Part shown: positions 14,078-20,950 of the stretch, one piece after another
Position numbering within the stretch: position 1 is the first letter of the stretch
How the letters are laid out: every line of letters begins with the position of its first letter
Source of the DNA: a virus
Strand: one strand, 5' to 3'
Virus record (IMG/VR): IMGVR_UViG_3300020052_000004
Coordinates: 62,001 to 126,000 of that record
Length of the DNA stretch: 64,000 nt
Made by a program: the position numbers and the translations under genes
Notes under the pieces: generated by a model
Database searches by the model: none
Told to the model about the DNA's origin: nothing
The model's input: only the letters and a program-made list of their open reading frames with translations

Positions 14078-14512
14078 ATGTATGAATATAGAGCAAAGAT
14101 TAATAGGGTCGTTGATGGGGATACCGTTGACGTCGATATTGAATTGGGTTTCGATATTGTATTAACAGGCCAAAGAGTTAGAATTATGGGTATTGATACT
14201 CCTGAGTCTAGAACTAGTGACGCAGTCGAAAAGGTATTCGGTCTTGCCGCCAAGAATCGTTTGAAGGAGTTACTAGGTGAAACCGGCATTCTCAGAACGC
14301 AAGTTGAAAAAGACGGTGACGATGCCAAAGGAAAGTTTGGTCGTATTCTCGGTGACTTCGTTGCGCCTGATGGTCGTATGGTTACTGAGATTATGATCGA
14401 AGAAGGACATTGCGTTCCGTACTTCGGTGGATCCAAAGAAGAAGTACAAGCACAACACGCAGTCAATAGACAAAGATTGATAGCTGAGGGCATAGTTACT
14501 TTACCAAAGTAA
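14078..14512 (+). CDS. Staphylococcal-nuclease-like (SNase) endonuclease
   Basis: A 144-residue protein with the SNase fold motifs: VVDGDTVDVD (D13, D15, T16), RIMGIDTPESR (R35, D40, T41, E43) and GKFGRILGDF (R89). These match the two catalytic arginines, the catalytic glutamate and the calcium site of thermonuclease. There is no signal peptide, so it acts in the cytoplasm or is carried in the virion. Such genes occur in T4-type cyanophages. AAGGAG precedes the ATG by about 7 bases. It may degrade host DNA or trim phage DNA. Confidence 0.88.
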   Translation: MYEYRAKINRVVDGDTVDVDIELGFDIVLTGQRVRIMGIDTPESRTSDAVEKVFGLAAKNRLKELLGETGILRTQVEKDGDDAKGKFGRILGDFVAPDGRMVTEIMIEEGHCVPYFGGSKEEVQAQHAVNRQRLIAEGIVTLPK

Positions 14513-14522
14513 AGGAATAATC

Positions 14523-14966
14523 ATGCTTGCTGAACTTGCCGCCGCCAATGCTGCCTTTGATGTCATTAAGCAAACACTAGTTAATGGAAGAGAGATCTAC
14601 GAAGCTGGTGAAGCTATGGCTCAGTATTTTGGTTTAAAAACTGAGATACAAAAGAAGGCTCATCAACATGGCTATAAGAGTGACATTGCTGCTTTTATGG
14701 CTTCAGAGCAGTTAGCTGCACAAGAAGAAGAGTTAAAACAAATGATGATTTACCAGGGTCGACCAGGTATGTGGGATGATTGGTTGAAGTTCCAAGCTGA
14801 AATAAAACGTAGCAAGGAACAAGAAGAGAAGGAACAACGAACAGCAAAAGCTAAACGTAGACGAATGATTTTTAACATATTCAATTGGACAGCATTAGGT
14901 GTCTTGTTGACAATGTTAGCAATCAGTGCAGTGTATATGACACTGGCAATTTTAAAATATAATTAA
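14523..14966 (+). CDS. Conserved protein with C-terminal membrane segment
   Basis: A 147-residue protein. The N-terminal part (MLAELAAANAAFDVIKQTL...) and the GRPGMWDDWLKFQAEIKR segment near residues 79-96 recall a conserved protein of cyanophages. The C-terminal 30 residues form one membrane helix (about 118-142) after a basic KRRR patch, an inside-to-outside topology. It starts a run of four membrane-associated genes that could be a lysis or envelope module. The exact role is unknown. Confidence 0.6.
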   Translation: MLAELAAANAAFDVIKQTLVNGREIYEAGEAMAQYFGLKTEIQKKAHQHGYKSDIAAFMASEQLAAQEEELKQMMIYQGRPGMWDDWLKFQAEIKRSKEQEEKEQRTAKAKRRRMIFNIFNWTALGVLLTMLAISAVYMTLAILKYN

Positions 14967-14976
14967 GGAGACTTAA

Positions 14977-15318
14977 ATGGCTGAACAAAAAGAACTTACA
15001 ATAGAAGCCGGAAGCGGATTAGAAGGTGCAGACACCAATGGTGACGGCCATATTAGTAAAGAAGAATTAAATATGCACCTAGAATTCAAGCGCAGAGAAC
15101 TAGAAGATGCGGATGCTCAAAGAGATGCGATGCGCAAGATGACATGGTTTGCATTGTTTGGTATGTTACTGTACCCAACAACAATCATGTTTACTTCATG
15201 GTTGGGTTTGGACAAAGCCGCTGGCATTATTGGTGATATTGCACCAACATATTTTGTTGCCATTTCTGCTTTGGTTGCTGCCTTCTTTGGTGCTAATGCT
15301 TACGCTAACAAGAAGTAA
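14977..15318 (+). CDS. EF-hand protein with two membrane helices (holin candidate)
   Basis: A 113-residue protein. Residues 19-30 (DTNGDGHISKEE) are a complete EF-hand calcium loop. A charged coiled segment (31-54) follows, then two membrane helices (about 56-75 and 88-108) and a lysine-rich end. The size and two helices suit a holin-like membrane protein, and the EF-hand suggests calcium-dependent behaviour. AAGGAGA precedes the ATG. Its neighbours are two other membrane or coiled-coil proteins and a lipoprotein. Confidence 0.65.
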   Translation: MAEQKELTIEAGSGLEGADTNGDGHISKEELNMHLEFKRRELEDADAQRDAMRKMTWFALFGMLLYPTTIMFTSWLGLDKAAGIIGDIAPTYFVAISALVAAFFGANAYANKK

Positions 15319-15327
15319 GGAAGCAAA

Positions 15328-15831
15328 ATGTCAGACGAAAAAACAGAAATCGAATTTGGTGGAATGAAATTCTCCGGCGGTAAGATGTTTGCGCTCCTAA
15401 CTGCACTATCTACTTTAGGTGGTGCAGCTTGGGGTGGTTTTGAAATATACAAAGACTATATGGATATGAAAGAGATTATCCAGAATATCGACACAACTGA
15501 AATTGAAAATCGCAATAAGATAATCGAGCAGAAGTTGGATGATGCTATTGAGTATACACGTGATATTAAATCTGGTTTAAGAGATGATATCTTGGGTATT
15601 GAAAAGCAAGGTGATAGAGTTGAAGATATGGTCCGTGCCTCGGAAGAGAAAGTGCGTGAACAGATCCAGATTGCAGAAGGTCGTTTTGAAAATAAACGTG
15701 ACCAATTGCAAAATGATTATGATCAAAAGGCAAATGCATTGAGAGATGCAACTGACCAGAAGATTAAAGATGTTGAGGATAGATTGAATAAGAAACTACA
15801 ACGTGCATTAGATAATCCATTAGCTAATTAA
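15328..15831 (+). CDS. Membrane-anchored coiled-coil protein
   Basis: A 167-residue protein with one membrane segment (about 20-40: FALLTALSTLGGAAWGGFEI) followed by a long, highly charged coiled coil (about 45-160, many heptads). The shape is like an inner-membrane spanin subunit (Rz-like), and the next gene encodes a lipoprotein, as expected for a two-gene spanin. This is inference from layout. AAGGAAG precedes the start. Confidence 0.55.
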   Translation: MSDEKTEIEFGGMKFSGGKMFALLTALSTLGGAAWGGFEIYKDYMDMKEIIQNIDTTEIENRNKIIEQKLDDAIEYTRDIKSGLRDDILGIEKQGDRVEDMVRASEEKVREQIQIAEGRFENKRDQLQNDYDQKANALRDATDQKIKDVEDRLNKKLQRALDNPLAN

Positions 15832-15840
15832 GGAACCGAT

Positions 15841-16221
15841 ATGAAATACATCATAGCCATATTTGCAGTAATGACATTAACCGGATGTGCAACTATTAGT
15901 GATATCGTCCCAAGTTTCTGGGATGATAATCAATCGAAGGTAGCAATCGATATTAAATATAATATTAGTATAATCGATTGTACATCAGACAATATTAATA
16001 CTAAGCAAATATTGAGAGATGTCAATTGGTTTATTTCATATTCGGAATCTAAACAAACTAAAGACGTAATTAAAATCATCAATCCGTTAAAAGAAACATT
16101 AGTCACTTTCGACAAGAAAGTAGAAACTAATAAGATGACAAATACATATTGCGAATTAAAAAAGAAGATACTAATTACGCAATCTAATAGATTTGCCGAA
16201 TCAGTATTAGGGAGATATTAA
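15841..16221 (+). CDS. Lipoprotein
   Basis: A 126-residue protein with signal peptide MKYIIAIFAVMTLTGC, lipobox LTGC with C16 as the lipidated residue. The mature part is polar, isoleucine- and lysine-rich, with cysteines at about 48 and 103. It could be the outer-membrane spanin partner of the upstream coiled-coil protein, but it is longer than most such lipoproteins and is not nested. AAGGAACC lies before the ATG. Confidence 0.6.
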   Translation: MKYIIAIFAVMTLTGCATISDIVPSFWDDNQSKVAIDIKYNISIIDCTSDNINTKQILRDVNWFISYSESKQTKDVIKIINPLKETLVTFDKKVETNKMTNTYCELKKKILITQSNRFAESVLGRY

Positions 16222-16452
16222 ATGGAAGAAATTCAAAACTTAATTAATTCAGATGATGAATGGTTAATTAATAAAGGTTTATTATTAAAGCAGATCGTCG
16301 ATTCATATGCATCCGGACTTCTCACTGTTGAGGAATACGTAGAGCTTCTGCAGGACATCGAGCACTCTGATGATATGAATGAGGAAGCTACTAGCTTAGA
16401 AAATAAAACCTTGGTATTAAATATTGCATCAGCTCTGAGCTCTGTGATGTAA
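16222..16452 (+). CDS. Small acidic protein
   Basis: A 76-residue acidic helical protein (EEIQNLINSDDEWLINKGLLLKQ..., SGLLTVEEYVELLQDI) with no membrane segment. Its start follows the lipoprotein stop directly, with AGGGAGA upstream. Similar short proteins of the form LLNSDDPW...GLLTEEEY occur in T4-type phages (recalled). It ends the late unit that began at 11471. Confidence 0.55.
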   Translation: MEEIQNLINSDDEWLINKGLLLKQIVDSYASGLLTVEEYVELLQDIEHSDDMNEEATSLENKTLVLNIASALSSVM

Positions 16453-16458
16453 AAAACT

Positions 16459-16472
16459 AATACTTTAGTACT
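16459..16472. promoter_or_regulatory. Operator-like near-palindrome O3
   Basis: An exact copy of AATACTTTAGTACT with the flanks AACT and AATT shared with O4, 102 bases downstream. It sits directly in front of the terminator at 16478. O3 and O4 flank the terminator and the start of the P3 regulatory region. Confidence 0.55.
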
Positions 16473-16477
16473 AATTT

Positions 16478-16501
16478 TGGGGACTTCGGTCCCCATTTTT
16501 G
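16478..16501 (+). terminator. Rho-independent terminator with UUCG loop
   Basis: TGGGGAC (16478-16484), TTCG, GTCCCCA (16489-16495), then TTTTT. A perfect stem that ends the late operon at 16452. Confidence 0.9.
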
Positions 16502-16560
16502 TTTCTGTGGTAGAATACCTATCTGAGTTGATGAAGATCCGATGTGGTGCATTTTTAACT

Positions 16561-16574
16561 AATACTTTAGTACT
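16561..16574. promoter_or_regulatory. Operator-like near-palindrome O4
   Basis: An exact AATACTTTAGTACT, 45 bases before the -35 of P3. It is followed by ATAATAGACACACAA and GTATACTATTA, two words also found in the same order upstream of P6. This indicates a composite control region that has been duplicated. Confidence 0.55.
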
Positions 16575-16619
16575 AATTGACATAATAGACACACAACCGG
16601 GTATACTATTAAAAAAGTG

Positions 16620-16648
16620 TGTACAGTATTTGCGAAAATGCGTATAAT
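16620..16648 (+). promoter_or_regulatory. Promoter P3 (TGTACA-N17-TATAAT), leaderless layout
   Basis: TGTACA at 16620-16625 and TATAAT at 16643-16648 with a 17-bp spacer. Only six bases separate the -10 element from the ATG at 16655, so transcription should start at or next to the A of the start codon. Confidence 0.75.
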
Positions 16649-16654
16649 ACACCT

Positions 16655-17566
16655 ATGAACACACAAAATACCATCACCTTCGACAAGTCCTCAGGCAAAT
16701 ACGTTTGTAGCATTGAGGGCCAAACTTTCTCAACCAAGAATGCTTACCGTGTAGAGTACATGCATAAGCAGATCACAGGCGTCAAGAAGTCCATCAACGA
16801 GCTGATGAACGTCAAGTCTGAGCCTAAGTCTGAAAAGTTTGGCATCAACAAGCGTTTTGACTTCGTGGAAAAGCTTGTAAAAATGGTTGCGACTGGGGTT
16901 CAACCTTCCGCAGTCATTACAGGTCAGGGCGGTTTGGGTAAAACCTACACTGTTCTGAAAACCCTCAAGGACTCAGGTCTAAACGACGTTACCTGTTTGG
17001 ATGAATTCGAGATTGGTATGTCAGTTGCCCGTTCACGTAGTTTTGCGATCGTAAAAGGCTACTCTACTCCTAAAGGTCTGTACCGTACTTTGTTCGAAAA
17101 TAACGGTTCAGTGATCGTGTTTGATGACTGTGATTCAGTATTAAAGGACCCAGTTGCCCTGAACCTTCTCAAAGGTGCCTTAGACTCATACGATCGTCGT
17201 TTTATCAGCTGGAATGCCGATATGCGTGATGATGACTTGCCAAAGTCTTTTGAGTTCACCGGCCGTATCGTGTTTATCTCTAACATGGGACAAGAAAAGA
17301 TCGATCAGGCTATCCGCTCACGTTCAATGATGATCGATTTGAGCATGACTGATGATCAAAAAGTAGAGCGTATGGAAGCCATTGCGTCATCAGATGAATT
17401 TATGCCTGAGTACGATACAAAAGCCAAGAGTGATGCGATTCAGTTTATTAAGAAAATCCAATCTGATGTTAAAGAGTTATCTTTGCGCAGTTTGATCAGT
17501 GTTACTAAGATTGCTTCAACCAATGAGAATTGGGAAGAACTTGCCGAATACATGCTGTGTAACTAA
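16655..17566 (+). CDS. AAA+ ATPase, unknown client
   Basis: A 303-residue protein. Residues 1-70 are a small basic N-terminal region. The ATPase core has Walker A GQGGLGKT (90-97), Walker B VIVFDDCD (153-160), a sensor-like FISNM near 222 and an IRSRS arginine-finger-like motif near 233. A helical lid completes the C-terminus. The shape recalls RuvB/MoxR-like loaders, and similar ATPases occur in many large phages without a known client. The ATG at 16655 lies 6 bases after the -10 of P3 with no ribosome site; the longer frame from 16619 would start inside the promoter. Confidence 0.8.
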   Translation: MNTQNTITFDKSSGKYVCSIEGQTFSTKNAYRVEYMHKQITGVKKSINELMNVKSEPKSEKFGINKRFDFVEKLVKMVATGVQPSAVITGQGGLGKTYTVLKTLKDSGLNDVTCLDEFEIGMSVARSRSFAIVKGYSTPKGLYRTLFENNGSVIVFDDCDSVLKDPVALNLLKGALDSYDRRFISWNADMRDDDLPKSFEFTGRIVFISNMGQEKIDQAIRSRSMMIDLSMTDDQKVERMEAIASSDEFMPEYDTKAKSDAIQFIKKIQSDVKELSLRSLISVTKIASTNENWEELAEYMLCN

Positions 17567-17578
17567 TAATTTGGTACC
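17565..17578. promoter_or_regulatory. Operator-like near-palindrome O7 (degenerate)
   Basis: AATAATTTGGTACC matches the O1 word at 11 of 14 positions, overlaps the end of the AAA+ gene, and is followed by ATA and then TGTACA exactly as at O1 and O6. The fixed spacing argues that it is a real, weaker site. Confidence 0.4.
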
Positions 17579-17581
17579 ATA

Positions 17582-17610
17582 TGTACAAATATGGTAGATT
17601 AGTGTATAAT
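17582..17610 (+). promoter_or_regulatory. Promoter P4 (TGTACA-N17-TATAAT)
   Basis: TGTACA at 17582-17587, a 17-bp spacer, TATAAT at 17605-17610. It drives the small-gene cluster beginning at 17629, whose first gene has GAGGAGC before its ATG. Confidence 0.75.
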
Positions 17611-17628
17611 GGTCTTGAGGAGCAAGTT

Positions 17629-17748
17629 ATGAGATATATTCTAATATTGAAAAACAATTCCGTGATGGTATTTAAGATTAAGGCCTGCGCAGAGCTCTAT
17701 TCCACCGTGTATGGTGGTAAAATAACAGAAACTGAAATTGGAGTATGA
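17629..17748 (+). CDS. Small hypothetical protein
   Basis: A 39-residue protein (MRYILILKNNSVMVFKIKACAEL...) directly downstream of P4, with a good ribosome site (GAGGAG). It ends one base before the next start. The family is unknown; its short beta-rich look is like many early phage proteins. Confidence 0.5.
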   Translation: MRYILILKNNSVMVFKIKACAELYSTVYGGKITETEIGV

Positions 17749-17749
17749 T

Positions 17750-17941
17750 ATGAAATACAAAGATACAACTTTCACCGACGCCTCAGGCGTTAAGGTTACA
17801 ATGTGCGAATACCGAGCTCCTAAAAAAGCTCAAAAGACATTTGACGTCGATAAGTCTAAATACACAGCATGGACTCAAGGCGTTTCAAATTATACTCGTG
17901 GTACAAATGGAGTACTTGGAACTATGGAGAATGTAAAATGA
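17750..17941 (+). CDS. Small hypothetical protein
   Basis: A 63-residue protein read from the ATG at 17750, with GGAG at 17740-17743; an in-frame TTG at 17738 would overlap that site. Contains VTMCEYRAPKKAQKTFDVDKSKY. No recognised domain. It overlaps the next gene by 4 bases. Confidence 0.5.
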   Translation: MKYKDTTFTDASGVKVTMCEYRAPKKAQKTFDVDKSKYTAWTQGVSNYTRGTNGVLGTMENVK

Positions 17942-18081
17942 AATGCTGCAATAATGATTGTAATCAGGGACGAGATTGCCCAAATAGAACAGAAATGAAT
18001 ATTTCATATATTGATTGGAATGCAATTGCATATACCATCATTATTATTGCATTAATTGCTATTCCATTTATAACTAAGTAG
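17938..18081 (+). CDS. Small Cys-rich membrane protein
   Basis: A 47-residue protein. The N-terminal MKCCNNDCNQGRDCPNR holds four cysteines (3, 4, 8, 14). A single membrane helix (about 28-44) follows. The C-x-x-x-C-NQGR-x-C word recurs in very small proteins of many phages and proteobacterial plasmids (recalled). Four cysteines could bind a metal on the cytoplasmic side. The function is unknown. Confidence 0.6.
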   Translation: MKCCNNDCNQGRDCPNRTEMNISYIDWNAIAYTIIIIALIAIPFITK

Positions 18082-18089
18082 AGGTAAAT

Positions 18090-18200
18090 ATGAGTAATGA
18101 AAAAATTCAATTTCTAGCAGATGTAGCTGATTTGATTATCGAATTGACTGTATCACTTGTAGTTATTGTTGCCGGAGTTAAATATATTTTCTGGGGATAA
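18090..18200 (+). CDS. Small membrane protein
   Basis: A 36-residue protein with one hydrophobic helix (about 15-34: IIELTVSLVVIVAGVKYIFW) and GAGGTAAAT before the ATG. It ends 3 bases before the next gene. Probably an inner-membrane peptide; the role is unknown. Confidence 0.5.
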   Translation: MSNEKIQFLADVADLIIELTVSLVVIVAGVKYIFWG

Positions 18201-18202
18201 AA

Positions 18203-18583
18203 ATGATGATTACATACTCTACTAACTGGATGGGTCCGGTCAACACGGATTGGTATCGTAGTCGAAACCTTACCATGATAAAGACTGTGGTTCAGGAAGA
18301 AGATTCTAAGTTCACCAGCCGTAAGAAAGGTGACGTCTACGAGGTAGAGGAAATAACTCAGCATTGGGCTGGTGGCCGGATCGATATTCGTGGCGAGGGT
18401 CTTGGTCCTTATGGTGACGAGATGGGCTTGCCAATTATGCGAGATGACTGTTATATTAGATTCAGTGATTGGTTGCATACCGTTAAGACGGATGATGTAT
18501 GGACTCTTGCTCAGTTGGTCGAGTTGTACGAAAAAGACAACTCTAAGATAATCTGGGCTAATGATGTATTTGGAGATGTATAA
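18203..18583 (+). CDS. Conserved phage protein, unknown function
   Basis: A 126-residue protein with a YSTNWMGPVN start and a GGRIDIRGEGLGPYGDEMGLPIMR core. I recall nearly the same start from hypothetical proteins of several unrelated myoviruses, so this gene moves between phages. A second ATG follows directly and either may be used. The stop overlaps the next start by one base. Confidence 0.6.
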   Translation: MMITYSTNWMGPVNTDWYRSRNLTMIKTVVQEEDSKFTSRKKGDVYEVEEITQHWAGGRIDIRGEGLGPYGDEMGLPIMRDDCYIRFSDWLHTVKTDDVWTLAQLVELYEKDNSKIIWANDVFGDV

Positions 18584-18807
18584 TGAACCAACAAATTAAA
18601 AACCTTGCTAAACAATGCTGGGATACTCGATTAGATGGTGTACATTTTGACCAAGAAAAGTTCGCCGAGTTGATTGTTCGCGGATGTATTGACTGTGTTC
18701 GGGGTGCCGTCCTTGCTGATGATGTTGCCTTAAGAAACAATCTTGGATTCAACGATGGTATAGCCGAAGGCGTAGTTCATATCCAAAAACATTTCGGAGT
18801 TGAATGA
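18583..18807 (+). CDS. Conserved small phage protein
   Basis: A 74-residue protein with FDQEKFAELIVRGCIDCVRGA near residues 22-42, a pattern I recall from many phage hypothetical proteins (FAELIVxEC). No catalytic motif can be seen. It overlaps both neighbours by 1-4 bases. Confidence 0.6.
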   Translation: MNQQIKNLAKQCWDTRLDGVHFDQEKFAELIVRGCIDCVRGAVLADDVALRNNLGFNDGIAEGVVHIQKHFGVE

Positions 18808-19151
18808 TGGAAGATAAACATGAACCTCTGAATCCAGAGAATGAAAAACTCATGGATGATAAGATGGCAGAATACATGGAAGCTAATGAAGCTTTAGCAA
18901 AATCATTTGAAGAAGCTAGGATTGCGGATGAAAAAAACGCTAACGATTTTTGGGATTCTTTATCGTATGATGATAGGTGTAATGCTTTCCATGCTGTTGT
19001 TTCTCGTCTTTTCGATGGTGATATAAAGCAGAGAGGTTCATATCGCTACGTACTATATGATGTCTTTAAGTTTGGTCCAGACATGTATACTCGTGGTATG
19101 GATTGTGGTTACATGGCATTGCATAATAGTATTTGCACTGACAAAATTTGA
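18804..19151 (+). CDS. Conserved phage protein
   Basis: A 115-residue protein. The N-terminal 45 residues are acidic and helical. A conserved core follows: FWDSLSYDDRCNAFHAVVSRL and GSYRYVLYDVFKFGPDMY. I recall this core in hypothetical proteins of many phages. It could start at the second ATG (18807). The function is unknown. Confidence 0.6.
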   Translation: MMEDKHEPLNPENEKLMDDKMAEYMEANEALAKSFEEARIADEKNANDFWDSLSYDDRCNAFHAVVSRLFDGDIKQRGSYRYVLYDVFKFGPDMYTRGMDCGYMALHNSICTDKI

Positions 19152-19162
19152 GGAAAAATCAT

Positions 19163-19477
19163 ATGAGCAATATTGAAGGAATTGGAGAAGTAATCTTAAT
19201 TAGAGAAAATGAAGACGGTAGTGCAGATTACCAATTTATATTTCCGCCAGAGGTTTTAGATGCATTGACTAGGCTTGGGATCATGACTGCTATTAAAGCA
19301 GGTATCGATGAAGCTAAACAACTAAATCCAGAAGAATTCTTAAATGAGACCGACACACAAGCACGACGTGAATGGGTTGGGCTGACTGATGAGGAAAAAG
19401 GCTGGTGTGCTGCGCCTACATATGCAGAAACAATTGAACGTGTAGAAGCAAAGCTCAAGGAAAAGAACGAGTCATGA
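19163..19477 (+). CDS. Conserved small phage protein
   Basis: I read 104 residues from the ATG at 19163 with GAGGA at 19150-19154; the upstream in-frame TTG is less likely. It contains LTDEEKGWCAAPTYAETIERVEAKLKEK at the C-terminus, a mix of acidic helix and conserved tryptophan. The function is unknown. Confidence 0.55.
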   Translation: MSNIEGIGEVILIRENEDGSADYQFIFPPEVLDALTRLGIMTAIKAGIDEAKQLNPEEFLNETDTQARREWVGLTDEEKGWCAAPTYAETIERVEAKLKEKNES

Positions 19478-19704
19478 CTCCCCAAGAAATTTTTGAATAT
19501 AAATTAAAGTGGGCGCCTGGTTATATCGTGTCTATTCATTCTGATTTGGATTGGGAAGCCAAAAAGTGGTGTCGTGCACATTTAGGACAATGGCAATGGG
19601 TTCATGAATCATATACTGATGTTTACGAGCACACTTATAGATTTGAACATCAGTATCACGCAGATGAATTTGTAAATCAATTTAAGAACTGGATTACGAA
19701 ATGA
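19474..19704 (+). CDS. Small conserved phage protein
   Basis: A 76-residue protein rich in Trp, Tyr and His (EAKKWCRAHLGQWQWVHESYTDVYEH). This Trp-Cys-Arg and aromatic pattern is familiar from small proteins of tailed phages (recalled). It overlaps its neighbours by 4 bases each. The function is unknown. Confidence 0.55.
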   Translation: MTPQEIFEYKLKWAPGYIVSIHSDLDWEAKKWCRAHLGQWQWVHESYTDVYEHTYRFEHQYHADEFVNQFKNWITK

Positions 19705-19766
19705 TAGAATTATTAATATTGCTTTGGATTGGTGGAATCATTCTAGCAATTACAACTGGAGATTGA
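19701..19766 (+). CDS. 21-residue membrane peptide
   Basis: A very short frame (MIELLILLWIGGIILAITTGD), almost entirely hydrophobic, starting in ATGA overlap with the previous stop and ending one base before the next ATG. The tight fit in the operon supports translation. Confidence 0.45.
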   Translation: MIELLILLWIGGIILAITTGD

Positions 19767-19767
19767 T

Positions 19768-19950
19768 ATGGCAACATGGATTTTAATTTATACGTTTACG
19801 ATACCCGAGAATCATTATTTTAATAGACCTGTTATCATGGATAATTTTACAACCCAAGCGCAATGCGAGTTAGCATTAGATTATATTAAAATGTCCTATG
19901 ATCGTGTTAATATTACAGGTACCGGGCATTGCTGGGGAGAGGAAAAATGA
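19768..19950 (+). CDS. Small hypothetical protein
   Basis: A 60-residue protein, starting hydrophobic (MATWILIYTFTIP) and containing two cysteines (about 32 and 56). The start resembles an uncleaved membrane or export segment. The ribosome site (GGAGATTGAT) is moderate. It overlaps the next gene by 4 bases. Confidence 0.5.
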   Translation: MATWILIYTFTIPENHYFNRPVIMDNFTTQAQCELALDYIKMSYDRVNITGTGHCWGEEK

Positions 19951-20612
19951 AAGTCGAAATCGGACCATATAAGAATTGGTTTGGACCATATCATCTAGCA
20001 GAGAAGATTTGTTTTTGGGCAAAGAAATCTGTAGTCGATAAATACGGATATAAGGACTATCCCGAATACGTTTTTAAGCTAGGTGAATGGCTTGCGTGCG
20101 GCAAATGGCGTGGTATCGACGAGATTCCAACAAGCAAAAATAATTTATTTGCTGTGGACGAAGAAAAGAAAACTTTGTTATATAAGTTCCTTCTTTGGCG
20201 CGAAAAGAAACGTTCTAGGAAAATTAATATCCATATTGATAAATGGGATACTTGGTCAATGGATACTACATTGGCAAAAATAGTATATCCTATGTTATTG
20301 CAATTAAAAGCAACTAATCATGGATATTCAAATTGCATTGATTTGGAAGATGTTCCGGAAAATCTTAGATTTATTGATAAAAGAAATGATTATGATTATT
20401 ATGGTCAACAATCATTATTTGATTATCAAGAAGAGTGTAATCCGGAATATATCAGTATTGAAGAAGAGCGTTGGAATTGGGTTTTAGATGAGATGATATA
20501 TGCATTTAGTATTTTGAATGACGAAGATAAAGTCTGGGTATCCGATGATAATGATCGTGTAAATAATGGATGTAGACTATTTGGTAAATATTACCGAGCA
20601 TTATGGGATTAA
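19947..20612 (+). CDS. Conserved phage protein (KIGPYKNWFGPY type)
   Basis: I read 221 residues from the ATG at 19947 with GAGGAAAA before it. A recognisable start VEIGPYKNWFGPYHLAEKI, a central RKINIHIDKWDTWSMDTTLAKIV and a C-terminal W-x-W-VLDEMIYAF. I recall the same three blocks in a widely spread hypothetical protein of tailed phages of many hosts. It lacks obvious catalytic residues. A terminator follows 3 bases after the stop. Confidence 0.65.
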   Translation: MKVEIGPYKNWFGPYHLAEKICFWAKKSVVDKYGYKDYPEYVFKLGEWLACGKWRGIDEIPTSKNNLFAVDEEKKTLLYKFLLWREKKRSRKINIHIDKWDTWSMDTTLAKIVYPMLLQLKATNHGYSNCIDLEDVPENLRFIDKRNDYDYYGQQSLFDYQEECNPEYISIEEERWNWVLDEMIYAFSILNDEDKVWVSDDNDRVNNGCRLFGKYYRALWD

Positions 20613-20615
20613 TAT

Positions 20616-20640
20616 AAGGCAACTTCGGTTGCCTTTTTTT
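20616..20640 (+). terminator. Rho-independent terminator with UUCG loop
   Basis: AAGGCAAC (20616-20623), TTCG, GTTGCCTT (20628-20635), then T to 20640. It closes the unit started at P4. Third terminator with this loop in front of a TGTACA promoter (P5). Confidence 0.9.
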
Positions 20641-20660
20641 GCCTAAAACTTCCAAAATAG

Positions 20661-20690
20661 TGTACAAAAATACCACACATGTGGTATAAT
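20661..20690 (+). promoter_or_regulatory. Promoter P5 (TGTACA-N18-TATAAT)
   Basis: TGTACA at 20661-20666 and TATAAT at 20685-20690; the spacer is 18, one base longer than in the others, with an extended -10 (TGG). It drives the small gene at 20718. Confidence 0.7.
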
Positions 20691-20717
20691 GTATCTCTGG
20701 ATACAAACAAAGAATAT

Positions 20718-20846
20718 ATGTCACCACAAGATCAATATGAAGCTTTTCTAAAGTATTACGATTACAATGTTCCTAATCCAGAACAGTATCCTAAAGTATT
20801 TAAGTATTTGGTTACTATATGGAAATTATATGGAATGAAAAAGTAA
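20718..20846 (+). CDS. Small hypothetical protein
   Basis: A 42-residue protein (MSPQDQYEAFLKYYDYN...) rich in Tyr and Lys. It has its own promoter P5, and its stop codon overlaps operator O5. The ribosome site is weak (AAAGAA). No family recognised. Confidence 0.5.
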   Translation: MSPQDQYEAFLKYYDYNVPNPEQYPKVFKYLVTIWKLYGMKK

Positions 20847-20858
20847 TACTTTAGTACT
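20845..20858. promoter_or_regulatory. Operator-like near-palindrome O5
   Basis: An exact AATACTTTAGTACT, 33 bases before the -35 of P6, followed by ATAATAGACACACAA and GTATACTATTA as at O4. It overlaps the stop codon of the upstream gene. Confidence 0.55.
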
Positions 20859-20891
20859 ACAATAATAGACACACAAAACAGTATACTATTA

Positions 20892-20920
20892 TGTACAACA
20901 ATTCGATATTTTGGTATAAT
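20892..20920 (+). promoter_or_regulatory. Promoter P6 (TGTACA-N17-TATAAT)
   Basis: TGTACA at 20892-20897, TATAAT at 20915-20920, extended -10 TGG. The spacer AATTCGATATTTTGG is shared with P7, which points to duplication of the promoter. Confidence 0.75.
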
Positions 20921-20950
20921 AGTACCATACCAACCAAACAGGACAAAATA

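Noticed and set aside
14026-14493. Minus-strand frame of 155 codons
   Set aside because: Antisense to the SNase gene, whose catalytic motifs are complete; no ribosome site.
16531-16647. Short plus-strand frame of 38 codons
   Set aside because: No ribosome site, and it reads through operator O4 and the -35 of P3 and stops in its -10.
16233-16652. Minus-strand frame of 139 codons
   Set aside because: Covers the terminator, two operators and promoter P3; Ser/Thr-rich chance frame.
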